A DNA stretch of 38,681 nucleotides from Sulfobacillus harzensis (GTDB taxonomy: Bacteria; Bacillota; Sulfobacillia; Sulfobacillales; Sulfobacillaceae): the NCBI RefSeq assembly GCF_012933365.1, contig NZ_JABBVZ010000035.1, forward strand, positions 1-38,681, written 5' to 3'. This document shows, piece by piece, positions 1-9,125 of the stretch (position 1 is its first letter; every line of letters begins with the position of its first letter). A program made the translations under genes and the position numbers. Under the pieces are notes generated by a model, which worked only from the letters and a program-made list of their open reading frames with translations, made no database searches and was not told where the DNA came from.

Positions 1-1
1 A

Positions 2-94
2 TCCGGTACCGTTTCGCTGGAAGTGGAAGCCCGAGGACGCAAAAAGCATGGACGCTATTTAGGAATGGCTATACTAGGAGCGAGGGTCACTTGA
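2..94 (+). CDS. C-terminal end of an unidentified protein (partial)
   Basis: One frame is open from the left window edge and closes at a TGA at 92-94, giving about 30 residues rich in basic and small residues (SLEVEARGRKKHGRYLG is typical of it). I do not recognise the family. It precedes an 8-bp hairpin at 115-134. A 30-codon open frame can occur by chance, so this is a weak call that depends on the sequence to the left of the window. Confidence 0.25.
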   Translation, partial: SGTVSLEVEARGRKKHGRYLGMAILGARVT

Positions 95-114
95 CTTTCA
101 TCAGGGTCCGCCCC

Positions 115-134
115 AGTCACCCGTGCGGGTGACT
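115..134 (+). repeat. Inverted repeat AGTCACCC-GTGC-GGGTGACT (copy 1 of three)
   Basis: A perfect 8-bp inverted repeat with a 4-base centre. Its core TCACCC/GGGTGA recurs at 34511-34527 and 37396-37413, where it stands in front of signalling genes. No U-run follows, so it is not a standard terminator. No convincing gene starts just downstream of this copy. Confidence 0.4.
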
Positions 135-326
135 ATTGGGACAGCCCCTTCGGAACCGTAGGGATCACCTCGAGGATGTCGCTGGAGATCTCACATAATC
201 GGGGAGGTGCTCCGACCCAAGGCAACACCGGCTTGGGATGAAAAGACGGGCATAAGCTCCGGTTCCTTCCGCGTATTTTGTCGTTCCATGATACCATCCT
301 GCGTGCGGCCCCGCGGGAGCACCAGA

Positions 327-913
327 CTAGGCATTATTGTGCGGCTCTTCACGGGATGGTCTGGTGCCAAACAACCGCTGCCAAAACGAGGTCTGCTGCC
401 GGGTGTCCATGAGTTTTCGCATCGTAGCCACCAACGCCTGGTCCCGTTCCTCAAGCCGCTATTCGCGGGCGTTGTCGCGTTCAACCAGTTGGCGTTTGAG
501 CTCCGTGAGTTCCTGAGTAAGGGTTTCGACCGCGGCAGTCTGTTGCGTGAGCATGGCGGTTTGCCTCTCGATGGCTTCCTGTTGCTGTCTCAACACAACC
601 GCAATCTGTTCCGCAAGTTGCGGTAATGAGACTGCTGCTGTTCTGCTGTGGTTTGTGGTGGTTCTGCGATTGTAACCGCATTGCGAGGAAACATACGGTT
701 TGGCGTCTCCTCGACCTCGATTGCGGATCCGTGATCCTTCCTCAAGGTGTCCGCAATGACTTGAAAAACCTCCACCGCTTCCGCAGGATCGCGCCGCTGG
801 CGCCCTTCCCCGATGACCGGGATGTAGTCCGTAAAATGGTCGCGGTAATAGCGTACCGTGCTCTCCGGAAGTCCCAAGCGCTGGGCGATTTCGGCGATCG
901 TCAACGTGGCCAA
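327..913 (-). pseudogene. MerR/RacA-like coiled-coil DNA-binding protein, disrupted
   Basis: Reading starts at a TTG at 913 behind a GGAGGT site. The first ~50 residues form a MerR-type winged helix (TIAEIAQRLGLPESTVRYYR). About 90 residues in, near 632-640 in a CAG-repeat stretch, the frame shifts. The new frame carries a glutamine-rich coiled coil (AEQIAVVLRQQQEAIERQTA and on). It meets an in-frame TAG at 459-461, but the coding pattern resumes after it (RLEERDQALVATMRKLMDT) and ends with an aromatic tail, FWQRLFGTRP, at 327. MerR head, coiled coil and aromatic-basic tail is the layout of plasmid or chromosome-anchoring proteins of the RacA/DUF3967 kind. It diverges from a broken replication gene, which fits a plasmid maintenance role. 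The two lesions argue for a pseudogene. Confidence 0.7.
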
Positions 914-929
914 TCTGTCCCACCTCCAC

Positions 930-1383
930 GGGACAAAGGCATTCGTGATGGGCGGCGAAAGTCCTGCTGCGGAATGGTTGTGGTTCTGCGGACAGTCTGA
1001 AGGGATGGTTGCGGTTGCCCGATGGCCGTATTTTCCATGGCCGGAATATTATGGGTAGACAGGCATTCGCGGGTGGCGTATGATGCGATCAAAATTCGTG
1101 GAGCGCAAAAAGTTTGAAGGACGGCGCTGCAAACACCGCCCCGGCTCCTCGGCAGAGTCTCCGTCCAGACCCATGCCGCCTCCGCGCCTAAGCATACGCT
1201 AGCACAATCTTAGCCACCAAGGGCAAGAGGCCATCCGGATAAACGGCAAAAAATGGATCGTCTGGCGCGAAGACTCGCGGCAGATTTTTTTGTGCGCAAA
1301 CATAGAGAAACGGCGCCAATGCTCCCCAGCACACGCCGTCTCTCTAAAAAGGTTATGGATGAACCACCCATGAAGGAGGGTCT
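930..1383. other. Divergent spacer between the two plasmid-type relics; possible former origin
   Basis: No gene is supported here. It contains two imperfect direct repeats 31 bp apart (971-985 and 1002-1016, 13 of 15 bases shared), a GGCC-flanked dyad near 1020-1045, A/T-rich tracts near 1250-1290 and a long hairpin at 1304-1345. Placement between divergent maintenance and replication genes is where a plasmid origin is often found, but no clear iteron array or DnaA box set is visible. Confidence 0.25.
1304..1345. repeat. Hairpin upstream of the relict rep gene
   Basis: AGAGAAACGGCG (1304-1315) pairs with CGCCGTCTCTCT (1334-1345) with one mismatch across an 18-base loop. It ends 27 bases before the Shine-Dalgarno of the broken rep gene (AAGGAGG near 1373). 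It could be a former replication-control structure or attenuator; that is inference. Confidence 0.4.
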
Positions 1384-2718
1384 ATGTGGGCACCAATGTA
1401 GCAGAACGCGCCACGCGGCGCAAGAGGGGCCGGATCGAAAAAAAAACCGGAGGAACATGCGGCCATCCTTCATCCCTATGCGGAGGGCGTGCAAGGCCTC
1501 GTCACGGTGGCCGACATGATCAAGGCCGCTGGCTGGAGACGCGGCTGAAGGTGCCGGAACTGCCCTGGGCGGTGCGCGAACTCGCCGGCGCCCCCGAAGT
1601 CTATCTGTCTCAGAATCGTTTCAAGGGCCCACGCAAGATCGCCCATTTGTGGCAACTCGATGCGTTATGGTTGGACTTGGACTTTCACAAGGTCCCGCAG
1701 TGGGCGGACAAGCCTCCCGAATATTCCATGTGGGAACTTTGTAAAGATGTCCTCGAGGCGGAAGGCATTCTGCGTCCGACACTCACCGTAGCCACCGGCC
1801 GAGGCCTCGCCCTGGTCTGGGTGCATCAACCGATTCCCCGACCCGCATGCCCCGCTGGAATGCCAGCCAACGTCGGTTGTACGACGCCTTCAAACCGTTG
1901 GGGGCCGACCGTGGGGCGCTGGATACCGCCCGGGTTCTCCGTATCGTGGGCACCCAACACGCCAAAAGCGGTCAGCTGGTCCGGGCGCTCACGCCCACCG
2001 GCGATGCGTGGGACTTCGATGCGCTGGCGGATGAACTCCTGCCCCTGACACGTGGCGAACTCTCGGACCTGCGCGTCCAACGTGCGCTCAGGCGCCCAGA
2101 AAAGCCCCTAGAACGCGACAAACGCCCGCGGACGATTTCACCACCGCCACCCTCTGGGAAGCCCGCCTGAGTGACCTCCAGCGTCTGCTGGAGCTACGCT
2201 GGTTTGGCGAACTACCACCGGGGCACCGCGACCTCTGGCTCTTTCTCGCCGTGAATGCCATGTCATGGCTCGCCCCTCCCGAAGTGCTCTACCGGGAGGC
2301 GTAGGCCTTGGCCAAGCAAGCCGGGGGATGGAATGAACGCGAAGCCTCGGCGCGGCTCCAGGCGATTTTTAAGCGGGCGAAGGCAGCCGCGCAGGGACAG
2401 ACGGTGGATCCCCGGTATGCCTTCCGGACCGAGACGATTCTGGAATGGCTCGACATCACCGAAGACGAACAGCGGGAGATGCGAACGCTGATTGGTCCGG
2501 ACGAGAAGCGCCGCCGGCATCGGGACGCCGAGCGAGAGCGTAGGCGCGTCACAGGCTAAGTACAGCAAGACCGCAGCAGTTACCTGCAACACGCCGCCGA
2601 ACGGCGTGTAGAAGCCCGGAAACGCCGCGCTCAAGGCGAATCCTTGCGGCAGATCGGGCACGCACTGGGAGTGAGCGCAGAAGCGGTCCGGAAGATGCTA
2701 TCCCACGTTGATTCGTAG
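1384..2718 (+). pseudogene. Plasmid-type replication initiator (Rep/primase-like), heavily degraded
   Basis: An AAGGAGGG site precedes ATG at 1384, but a TAG follows at codon 5 (1396-1398). Coding sense continues in that frame past an A9 tract (HPYAEGVQGLVTVADMIKAA), shifts near 1540 (PELPWAVRELAGAPEVYLSQ, then DALWLDLDFHK), shifts near 1847 (RWNASQRRLYDAFKPLGADR, LDTARVLRIVGTQHAKSG) and again near 2130 (FTTATLWEARLSDLQRLLEL). It then crosses a TAG at 2302-2304 and a TAA at 2557-2559 and ends at 2716-2718 with a helix-turn-helix-like tail (SLRQIGHALGVSAEAVRKML). The rebuilt product is about 440 residues. The acidic DALWLDLDFHK and GTQHAKSG segments recall archaeo-eukaryotic-primase-type Rep proteins of Firmicute plasmids; the family assignment is inferred from pattern only. 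Six lesions make a functional product very unlikely. Confidence 0.65.
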
Positions 2719-2805
2719 GGTGTCAACAGTCCGTGCGCTTGTATGAGGCACGGGGATTTAAGGGTGGTACCGGAACCAACCAACCTCTCTCGCGCAGGGC
2801 GGAAA

Positions 2806-4449
2806 CTAACGCTTGGCGCCACCCACTTTATCCATGGAAGGACTCTTCTCGGCCTTGTCTTCGAAGAACTCGTCCCGTTTGAGTTTGACCTCGCGCAAGA
2901 AGAACGTGCCGACGAAAGCCACGACGGAAAACGCAATGCCCATTTTGAAGAGGTCCACAATCCCCATGCTCAACGACACCTTGAAGGCGTGCAGAAATTG
3001 CTGGTAGAGCACGGTTCCGCCGGGGATGTGGGCAAATTTTGCGGCCAGCGCCTTTTGGGCCGAGGCCGTGGCCAACGCTTGCGGATTCAATAGCTGCACG
3101 CGCATATTGGTGGGTAATTTTGCGATGAGCGCCTTCAGGTGGGGCGGCAGTTGGCGTGGCAATTCCCGGGTGAAGGTGCCCGTCATCAACGACCCTAAAA
3201 TCGGCGACGCGATCACCCCACCCAGGGAACTCACAAACTGCTGGGTGGAGTTGACCATTCCTAGAATCTTATAGGGAAAGGCGTTCTGCACGGCCACATT
3301 CAACAGAGGCATCAGGGTCCCCACCCCCAGTCCCAGAACAATCATGTTCACGATGACGGTCGGGTACTTGGTGGAGGCGCTCATACGGGTCAGCAGCACC
3401 ATGCCCAAAATCATCACCAAGGCCGAAATGTGGGCCTGCCATTTATACCGTCCTGTGCGGGTAATCAGTTGCCCGCCAATCATGCTGGCGACAATAAACG
3501 AGAGCATCATGGGCGTAAGAATGACACCGCTTCCCGAAGCCGAGAGCCCAATCACCCCTTGAACAAACAATGGAAGAAACATCAGTGAGCCGAAGAGCCC
3601 CATCGACACCATCAAGCCCACCACCATGGAGGAGCTGAAGATGGGGTTTTTGAACAAGGTTGGATTGAGCACCGGATCTTTGGTGTGGAGTTCATAGAGC
3701 ACAAACCCCAGCAGGACAAGCCCGCCGCCCGCGAACAGGGAGATAACCTGCCAGGAGCCCCAGGGATAGGTGGAGCCCGCCCAGGTAAATCCCAACAGCA
3801 CCGCCAAGAGTCCCACCACCAAAATCAAGCTTCCCACTAAATCGGGCGTTGCCTTGTGGGCGGTGCGCACACGGGGAAGAAATGCCCATACCAGCACCAG
3901 CGCAATGAATGCAATGGGCAGGTTGATGTAAAAGACCCACCGCCACCCGAAGTTGTCGGTAATCCACCCGCCCAGCGCCGGTCCGATAATGGAGGCGAGT
4001 CCAAAAACGCCGCCAATAATCCCCATCCAGCGTCCACGCTCACGGGGATTGAAAATATCGCCGATGGTGGCCCGGGGCATCGACATCATAGCGCCCGCCC
4101 CGATGCCCTGCCCAGCGCGGGAGAGAATCAGCGCCATCATACTATGGGCTGTTCCGGAAATGGCCGAACCCACCATGAAGGCGATGAGCCCAAAAATATA
4201 AAAAGGTTTCCGCCCATAGACGTCTGACATTTTCCCGTAAATCGGGACGGTCACGGACGACGCCATCATGTAGGCGGTAAAGACCCAAGCGTAGAGCGTC
4301 AGGCCTTTTAAGTCGCCGATAATGGTCGGCATGGCGGTCGACACCACGGTCTGGTCCATGGACGAAAAGAACATCGTGATGAGTACAGCCACCAGCACCC
4401 ACCATCGTCGCGGTCCCGTTATCCGATTGGTCTCTTGAACCGTTGCCAT
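2806..4449 (-). CDS. MFS multidrug exporter, DHA2 (EmrB/QacA) family, 14 TM
   Basis: A 547-residue proton-coupled drug efflux protein. The start is ATG 4449, with GAGGTGA six bases upstream; a longer reading would add 54 residues with no membrane character. Visible DHA2 hallmarks are a first helix ending in SSMDQTVVSTAMPTI, the motif A loop GKMSDVYGRKPFYIFG, GQGIGAGAMM, and GWRWVFYINLPIAF after the fifth helix. The length and about 14 hydrophobic stretches fit the 14-helix subgroup. A soluble insert near residues 430-500 (TRELPRQLPPHLKALIAKLP and on) and a charged C-terminal tail are typical of this group. The amidohydrolase lies 92 bases upstream in the same direction, so the two may be cotranscribed. 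The substrate cannot be told from sequence. Confidence 0.93.
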   Translation of the reverse strand: MATVQETNRITGPRRWWVLVAVLITMFFSSMDQTVVSTAMPTIIGDLKGLTLYAWVFTAYMMASSVTVPIYGKMSDVYGRKPFYIFGLIAFMVGSAISGTAHSMMALILSRAGQGIGAGAMMSMPRATIGDIFNPRERGRWMGIIGGVFGLASIIGPALGGWITDNFGWRWVFYINLPIAFIALVLVWAFLPRVRTAHKATPDLVGSLILVVGLLAVLLGFTWAGSTYPWGSWQVISLFAGGGLVLLGFVLYELHTKDPVLNPTLFKNPIFSSSMVVGLMVSMGLFGSLMFLPLFVQGVIGLSASGSGVILTPMMLSFIVASMIGGQLITRTGRYKWQAHISALVMILGMVLLTRMSASTKYPTVIVNMIVLGLGVGTLMPLLNVAVQNAFPYKILGMVNSTQQFVSSLGGVIASPILGSLMTGTFTRELPRQLPPHLKALIAKLPTNMRVQLLNPQALATASAQKALAAKFAHIPGGTVLYQQFLHAFKVSLSMGIVDLFKMGIAFSVVAFVGTFFLREVKLKRDEFFEDKAEKSPSMDKVGGAKR

Positions 4450-4541
4450 GTGGGTCACCTCGCTCACGGTAGTGTGCCGAAAAGTGAAGAACCTCACCGC
4501 AAAACTTTTCGCCAGACATGACAAACTTCCCCAGCGTCGTT

Positions 4542-5360
4542 TCAGTCTCCCTGCCAGAGACGCATCACATTCTGGTGAAAAACCTGCGCAACGACGGCCT
4601 CGGTTTTGCACGCGCTCATCACGCGAGCCCGGTGCACTTCAAGAGCTTCCTCGACAATGGGGAGATCGCTGCCATAGATGATGCGATCGGGATGACATGC
4701 GATAATGTCCTCCAACTTTTCTTGAGGAACCCAAAGGCGGGTCCCGGGAATCGCGGCGGTGTCCAGATAGAGATGCGGGTATCGGGGCAAAAGGGCCACA
4801 AAATCATCAATTTCCGCCGCGCCCAAGTGGGCAACCTGCACGCGAAGTTCCGGATACTTTTCCATCAGCCGACGGAAAAAGTCCACGCCCACAAAGGAAT
4901 TTTGATGCGGTTCGGTGCCGACATGCACGACGAGCGAGCGCTTCCGCTCCTGAACCAAGCGATACAGCGGATCAAGACGCGGGTCATCCGGCCGCACTTT
5001 TTGCACATTGCAGTGGATTTTAAAGCCGGCGAACTGAAAGCGGTCCAACGCTTCCCGGGCGATGGACTCCAGGTCCGGGTCGTCAGGATGCACCGTCCCA
5101 TAGAGATGGAGTTCAGGACGCCCTTGACTCCATTCATAGAGCCAACGATTTAATTCTCGGGCAATATTGGGACGATGAGCGTAGATCAAAATGGAAGCAG
5201 CGCTAACCCCGGATGTCTTGGCGTCCTGCCAAATCTCCTCTTCCATCCGGTCTGGATTGCGGACGCTCCACCCGGCTCGCTTAAACCAGGCATAGATGCG
5301 TTGTTGCCAATAGCCCGGAAAAATATGAATGTGACCGTCGTAAATAGGCTTGGGGTCCAA
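4542..5360 (-). CDS. Amidohydrolase-superfamily TIM-barrel protein (Amidohydro_2 type)
   Basis: A 272-residue cytoplasmic protein. The TTG start at 5360 is supported by GAGGTG five bases upstream. Metal-site residues are in order: DGHIHIFPG (Asp8, His10, His12) on strand 1, a central FKIHCNVQ, VVHVGTEPH, VQVAHLGAAE on strand 6, and the strand 8 aspartate in IIYGSDLP. This is the 2-amino-3-carboxymuconate-semialdehyde-decarboxylase-like branch, which includes hydrolases and decarboxylases; the reaction is not predictable here. It diverges from the pirin gene across a 104-bp gap and is followed by the efflux pump. Confidence 0.85.
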   Translation of the reverse strand: MDPKPIYDGHIHIFPGYWQQRIYAWFKRAGWSVRNPDRMEEEIWQDAKTSGVSAASILIYAHRPNIARELNRWLYEWSQGRPELHLYGTVHPDDPDLESIAREALDRFQFAGFKIHCNVQKVRPDDPRLDPLYRLVQERKRSLVVHVGTEPHQNSFVGVDFFRRLMEKYPELRVQVAHLGAAEIDDFVALLPRYPHLYLDTAAIPGTRLWVPQEKLEDIIACHPDRIIYGSDLPIVEEALEVHRARVMSACKTEAVVAQVFHQNVMRLWQGD

Positions 5361-5464
5361 ATTAGCACCTCAGCAGTCTCGTCGACTCTCTGCTATCATG
5401 ACCGTAAAAGATTTCTCGGGATCCCGTCAACCCGGCGGGCCTGGAGTACGAAGGAGGCAGTGCC

Positions 5465-6286
5465 GTGAATCCACGCCGAGTGCAACGGAGCTGGAAACCG
5501 GATCGCATGCGCAAAAGCGCCATCCATGAGGTGGCACAGGTCTTGCCTCCTGGCCGATGGCAAGAGTTTGATCCCTTTTTGCTGATGGCCGAAGATTGGT
5601 TTCGTCAGGGAACGTTCGCGGAGCATCCCCACCGAGGCATTGAAACGGTCACCTATGTCATTTCCGGCCGTATGGGCCATTATGACAACAAGACGGGGCA
5701 TGGCGGCGTACTGGGCCCCGGCGACGTGCAGTGGATGACCGCGGGACACGGCGTCATCCACCAGGAAGATCCGCTGCCTGGAGAGGTGGTCCATAGTCTG
5801 CAGTTGTGGGTTAACCTTCCTAAAGAACTGAAGTCGATGACCCCCCGCTATCAGGATTTGCCTCACGATCGTGTCCCGGCCAGTCAAGCGGACGGCGTTT
5901 TGATCCGCGTGTACTCGGGGCGGATGGCTGGTCTCGCGTCGGACACCAAAAATGTCGCACCCGTCACAATGGCCGAAGTCCAGGTTGCAAAAGGCCAGTC
6001 CGCGACCTTAGACCTCGACCCAGAGCACAATGGCTTCCTCTATATCCTCGAAGGGGAAGGCATTTTTGGCCCCGACGCATTCCGCGGAACGGCGGGGGAG
6101 GTGCTGTGGTTGTCCCACGAAGGCGATGCCTTGTCCCTTCGCGCTAAGGATCATCTGCGCTTTGTCATCTACACGGGAAAACCGCTGCATCAGCCTGTCG
6201 TAGCTTATGGTCCTTTTGTGATGACCACGATGGATGAAATCCGCCAAGCCTTTGACGACTATCACAGCGGCCGCTTTCTGGAGTAA
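5465..6286 (+). CDS. Pirin-family bicupin protein
   Basis: A 273-residue protein with a GTG start behind GAAGGAGG. The N-terminal cupin carries the pirin metal ligands in HPHRGIETVTYVISG (two histidines) and TAGHGVIHQED (His and Glu). The C-terminal cupin follows from about residue 170 (PVTMAEVQVAKGQSATLDLD, then LYILEGEGIF). Bacterial pirins bind Fe and some act as quercetin dioxygenases or modulate metabolic enzymes. All four metal ligands are present, so metal binding is expected; the biological substrate is unknown. GH15 follows 35 bases downstream with its own ribosome site, suggesting an operon. Confidence 0.92.
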   Translation: MNPRRVQRSWKPDRMRKSAIHEVAQVLPPGRWQEFDPFLLMAEDWFRQGTFAEHPHRGIETVTYVISGRMGHYDNKTGHGGVLGPGDVQWMTAGHGVIHQEDPLPGEVVHSLQLWVNLPKELKSMTPRYQDLPHDRVPASQADGVLIRVYSGRMAGLASDTKNVAPVTMAEVQVAKGQSATLDLDPEHNGFLYILEGEGIFGPDAFRGTAGEVLWLSHEGDALSLRAKDHLRFVIYTGKPLHQPVVAYGPFVMTTMDEIRQAFDDYHSGRFLE

Positions 6287-6321
6287 ACTCAAGGATTCGC
6301 ACACACTAATGGAGGTGACGC

Positions 6322-8151
6322 ATGAAATTTTACGGTTTCCTATCAAACTCTCACACTGCCGCACTAATAAGCCCCGACGCGTCCATTGATTGGTTGCCCT
6401 TCCCCCGGTTTGATAGCCCAGCGGTCTTTTGCAAATTGCTCGGCGATGACCAGAACGGATTTTTCCACATCGTCCCCGAAGGTCAGGAGGGCCACGCGGA
6501 ACAGGAATATCTTCACGATACCAACGTCGTAAAAACCGTCTGGCGGACCGATGCGGGCCGTGCCGTCATCCACGACTATCTGGCCATTGGGCGGCCGGAA
6601 CTACGCCGCTTCGTGAAGAGTGAGATCCCCCTTAAAGTCGAGTGCCAGCCGCGCTTTCATTACGGCCTGATTCAAGCGACACCGACCCCCATTGAGCATG
6701 GTGCCATTTTTCGGAACCCTCTGGATCGGGAAGCGCTCATTCTCTTAATTCATCCCGACGACGAACGCTTATTTGATGGAGTCACCGCACAGTATTCGAT
6801 GGGCCGATGGGTGCTCCCCCCCGGGCGCTACGAACTCATTTTGCAATATATTGCTGACGATGAAGATCGGCTGGTCGAGGCGGCCGATGTCATCCGGGAG
6901 CAAACGGCCGTGCTCAAAGATGATTTGGCCCACGAAGATCTGAATGCCGCACTCACCGAAACCATTCTCTTTTGGCGCCACCGTCTGGATATGCTGCCAG
7001 CGTATCACGGTCCCTATGCAGACGCCTATCGGCGCTCGCTATTAGTTCTCTATGGCCTCACCTATCAAACCAATGGCGCGATTATCGCCGCTCCGACCAC
7101 CTCATTGCCGGAGACCATTGGCGAAACACGGCAGTGGGACTATCGCTTCGCCTGGGTTCGCGACGGTTCGTATGCCGCCGAAGCACTGCTGATGGCGGGC
7201 GATCATGTTGGCTCGCGGCGTTTTCTGGAGTTTCTCCTGAATTGCATTGATCTGCAGGGCAAACCCTTTGACGCCCCGTTCTTTCATGTGGACGGCACCT
7301 TGATTCGAGGCGAGCATGATTTGGGCTGGCTAGCTGGATATCAAGGGTCATATCCCTGCCGGGAAGGCAATGCCGCGACGCGGCAGTTGCAACTCGACAT
7401 TGAAGGGGACTTCCTCTATACCGTCTATCGGTATTATGCCGATACCCACGACCAGGAGTTCCTTCGCTTCTATTGGCACCGAATCCGCCTCGCGGTTGAT
7501 TGGGTAGAGGCCAACTGGCATCAAAAAGATGCCAGTCTCTGGGAATTTCGCGATCAGGATGACTACTACACCCATTCGCAGTTGATGTGTTGGGTGGCGC
7601 TCCATTATGGCTCCAAGATGGCAGACGCGGTCAATGACGCCGAACGGGCCAACCGATGGAACAAAGCCGCGGAGAAAATTCAACACACCATTGAGACCCG
7701 AGGCTTTAACCAAGATGAGAACTCCTATGTGCAATCTTTCGGTGGTTCCGCGGTCGATGCCGCGCTCTTGGTGATGCCGCTGTATGGCTTTTGTGCGGCG
7801 GATGATCCCCGATTCTTGGGCACCTTGAAGAAGATTGAAGCGGACTTGGTCAAGGGCCATTGGGTGTATCGCTATGCCAGCGACATGCTTGGAACCGCCG
7901 CCCATCCCTTCGTGCTGGCATCCTTTTGGTTGGCCCGCGTGTATATCCGCTTGGGCCGCACCAATGAGGCAGAAAACCTCATTCAAGGTCTATTGGGATA
8001 TTGTACCGATTTGGGGCTTTTGGGGGAGCATGCCGATCAAGAGACCGGGGACCCCAGGGGAAACTTTCCCCAAGGATTCTCACATTTGGGGCTGATAATG
8101 TCGTTGATTGAGCTTCACGCGGCGCGTTCGGAGCCAAAGGCTTCCCGGTAA
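6322..8151 (+). CDS. Glycoside hydrolase family 15 (glucoamylase/trehalase type)
   Basis: A 609-residue protein starting at ATG after AATGGAGGTGA. The N-terminal beta-sandwich begins with the usual IS-DASIDWLPFPRFDSPAVF signature. The (alpha/alpha)6 barrel carries RQWDYRFAWVRDGSYAAEAL near residue 272, the conserved YRDGNAATRQLQ-like segment (here YPCREGNAATRQLQLDIEGD), and the C-terminal GNFPQGFSHLGLI block preceded by GEHADQETGD. The family hydrolyses alpha-glucosidic bonds with inversion, and this unsecreted bacterial subgroup includes trehalases and glucoamylases. No signal peptide is seen, so a cytoplasmic role in glycogen, maltooligosaccharide or trehalose turnover is likely. Substrate choice needs an assay. 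Confidence 0.93.
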   Translation: MKFYGFLSNSHTAALISPDASIDWLPFPRFDSPAVFCKLLGDDQNGFFHIVPEGQEGHAEQEYLHDTNVVKTVWRTDAGRAVIHDYLAIGRPELRRFVKSEIPLKVECQPRFHYGLIQATPTPIEHGAIFRNPLDREALILLIHPDDERLFDGVTAQYSMGRWVLPPGRYELILQYIADDEDRLVEAADVIREQTAVLKDDLAHEDLNAALTETILFWRHRLDMLPAYHGPYADAYRRSLLVLYGLTYQTNGAIIAAPTTSLPETIGETRQWDYRFAWVRDGSYAAEALLMAGDHVGSRRFLEFLLNCIDLQGKPFDAPFFHVDGTLIRGEHDLGWLAGYQGSYPCREGNAATRQLQLDIEGDFLYTVYRYYADTHDQEFLRFYWHRIRLAVDWVEANWHQKDASLWEFRDQDDYYTHSQLMCWVALHYGSKMADAVNDAERANRWNKAAEKIQHTIETRGFNQDENSYVQSFGGSAVDAALLVMPLYGFCAADDPRFLGTLKKIEADLVKGHWVYRYASDMLGTAAHPFVLASFWLARVYIRLGRTNEAENLIQGLLGYCTDLGLLGEHADQETGDPRGNFPQGFSHLGLIMSLIELHAARSEPKASR

Positions 8152-8195
8152 CTTTTCTTCCGTACGGGGCGTTTTTTGTCAGAAGGGGTGACCGC

Positions 8196-9125
8196 ATGTC
8201 CATTTTCCATCAGCGGCCCTATATGGTCGCGTCTCTCATAGCCGGCGGTGCGCTGGCGCTGTTGCCGTTGTCATATCTGGCGGGATGGTTAGGCGACCTT
8301 GGCCAGGTCAAACCCGCTTTGACCGCCTTGACCACCGCCCGCCAACAACTCGCCTGGCAAACCGCTCACGAACCGCATCAGCCGCCCCAAGGGACGCCCC
8401 AATTGAGTGCCACCTGGACCGATGCTTCAGCCACACTCTCGTGGAACAAGGTCGCGGGCGCCACCAGCTATACCATCTATCGCGCACCAGCCGGTGCTTC
8501 TTTTGGGCAGGCGTCGGCCATCGCCTCGGTGAGCCCCAAGCACCACATGTCCTACACCGATACGACGGTGTTGCCAGGCACAAGCTATCGCTACTGGGTG
8601 GCGGCCGACAACACGGTGGGCGAGGGTCCGGCCAGCCTGGCTCTTTTCGTGCATACCTATTTGTCCTGGACCACAGTGGCCAACATGGGCGAAGAGGGCG
8701 CGGGAACCGCAACGCTCGATCAATGGAGTAAAACCGCCTGGGGGATTTTAGGAAGCCAGTCGACCAAGACCTCGGGCCCCATTTGGGATGTCGCCGGAAC
8801 ACTGGTCACGCCGCTGACCGCTCTACCCACCCATTCCAACTGGATTCGTTCGCAGGGGACCCAATGGCACGTCAATGGCAAAACGGCCAATGCCAAGGGC
8901 CAAACGACCAATGTGACCGAACTCCACAGTTCAGCTCAGCTGCCCCGTCTCACCACGGGCCCCAGCACCGCCAGTGACTTGGCCCTCTGGCAACAAAACG
9001 GCCACTGGATTACGGCGATCATTAACCGCGGCACCAGCCCGCTCCCGCCAAGCGCCCTGATTCTCAATCAATATGGAGCGGTGGTGGGATTGACGAACCG
9101 CGAGGGAATGCTGGTCCATGCCTAG
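8196..9125 (+). CDS. Membrane-anchored fibronectin type III protein, function unknown
   Basis: A 309-residue protein with ATG behind AAGGGGTGA. One N-terminal hydrophobic helix (about residues 10-30, SLIAGGALALLPLSYLAGW) serves as signal anchor. An Fn3 domain covers about 65-150 (LSATWTDASATLSWNKVAGA, SYTIYRAPAG, GTSYRYWVAADN). The C-terminal half is rich in Thr, Ser, Gly and Trp and resembles a beta-rich extracellular domain. Its end (LILNQYGAVVGLTNREGMLV) is faintly like the last strands of trypsin-like folds, but no catalytic triad was found. The last eight bases overlap the histidine phosphatase gene, so translation of the pair is probably coupled. Confidence 0.75.
   Translation: MSIFHQRPYMVASLIAGGALALLPLSYLAGWLGDLGQVKPALTALTTARQQLAWQTAHEPHQPPQGTPQLSATWTDASATLSWNKVAGATSYTIYRAPAGASFGQASAIASVSPKHHMSYTDTTVLPGTSYRYWVAADNTVGEGPASLALFVHTYLSWTTVANMGEEGAGTATLDQWSKTAWGILGSQSTKTSGPIWDVAGTLVTPLTALPTHSNWIRSQGTQWHVNGKTANAKGQTTNVTELHSSAQLPRLTTGPSTASDLALWQQNGHWITAIINRGTSPLPPSALILNQYGAVVGLTNREGMLVHA

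Noticed and set aside
115-134. Hairpin copy 1 as a c-di-GMP (GEMM) riboswitch or terminator
   Set aside because: The GEMM conserved blocks are missing and no U-run follows the stem.
4450-4611. N-terminal extension of the DHA2 exporter by 54 residues
   Set aside because: The added stretch is basic and Cys-containing, without family match, while ATG 4449 has a well-spaced GAGGTGA site and begins right before the first helix.
8196-9125. Trypsin-like protease domain in the Fn3 protein
   Set aside because: Only a faint resemblance of the last strands; no His-Asp-Ser triad found.
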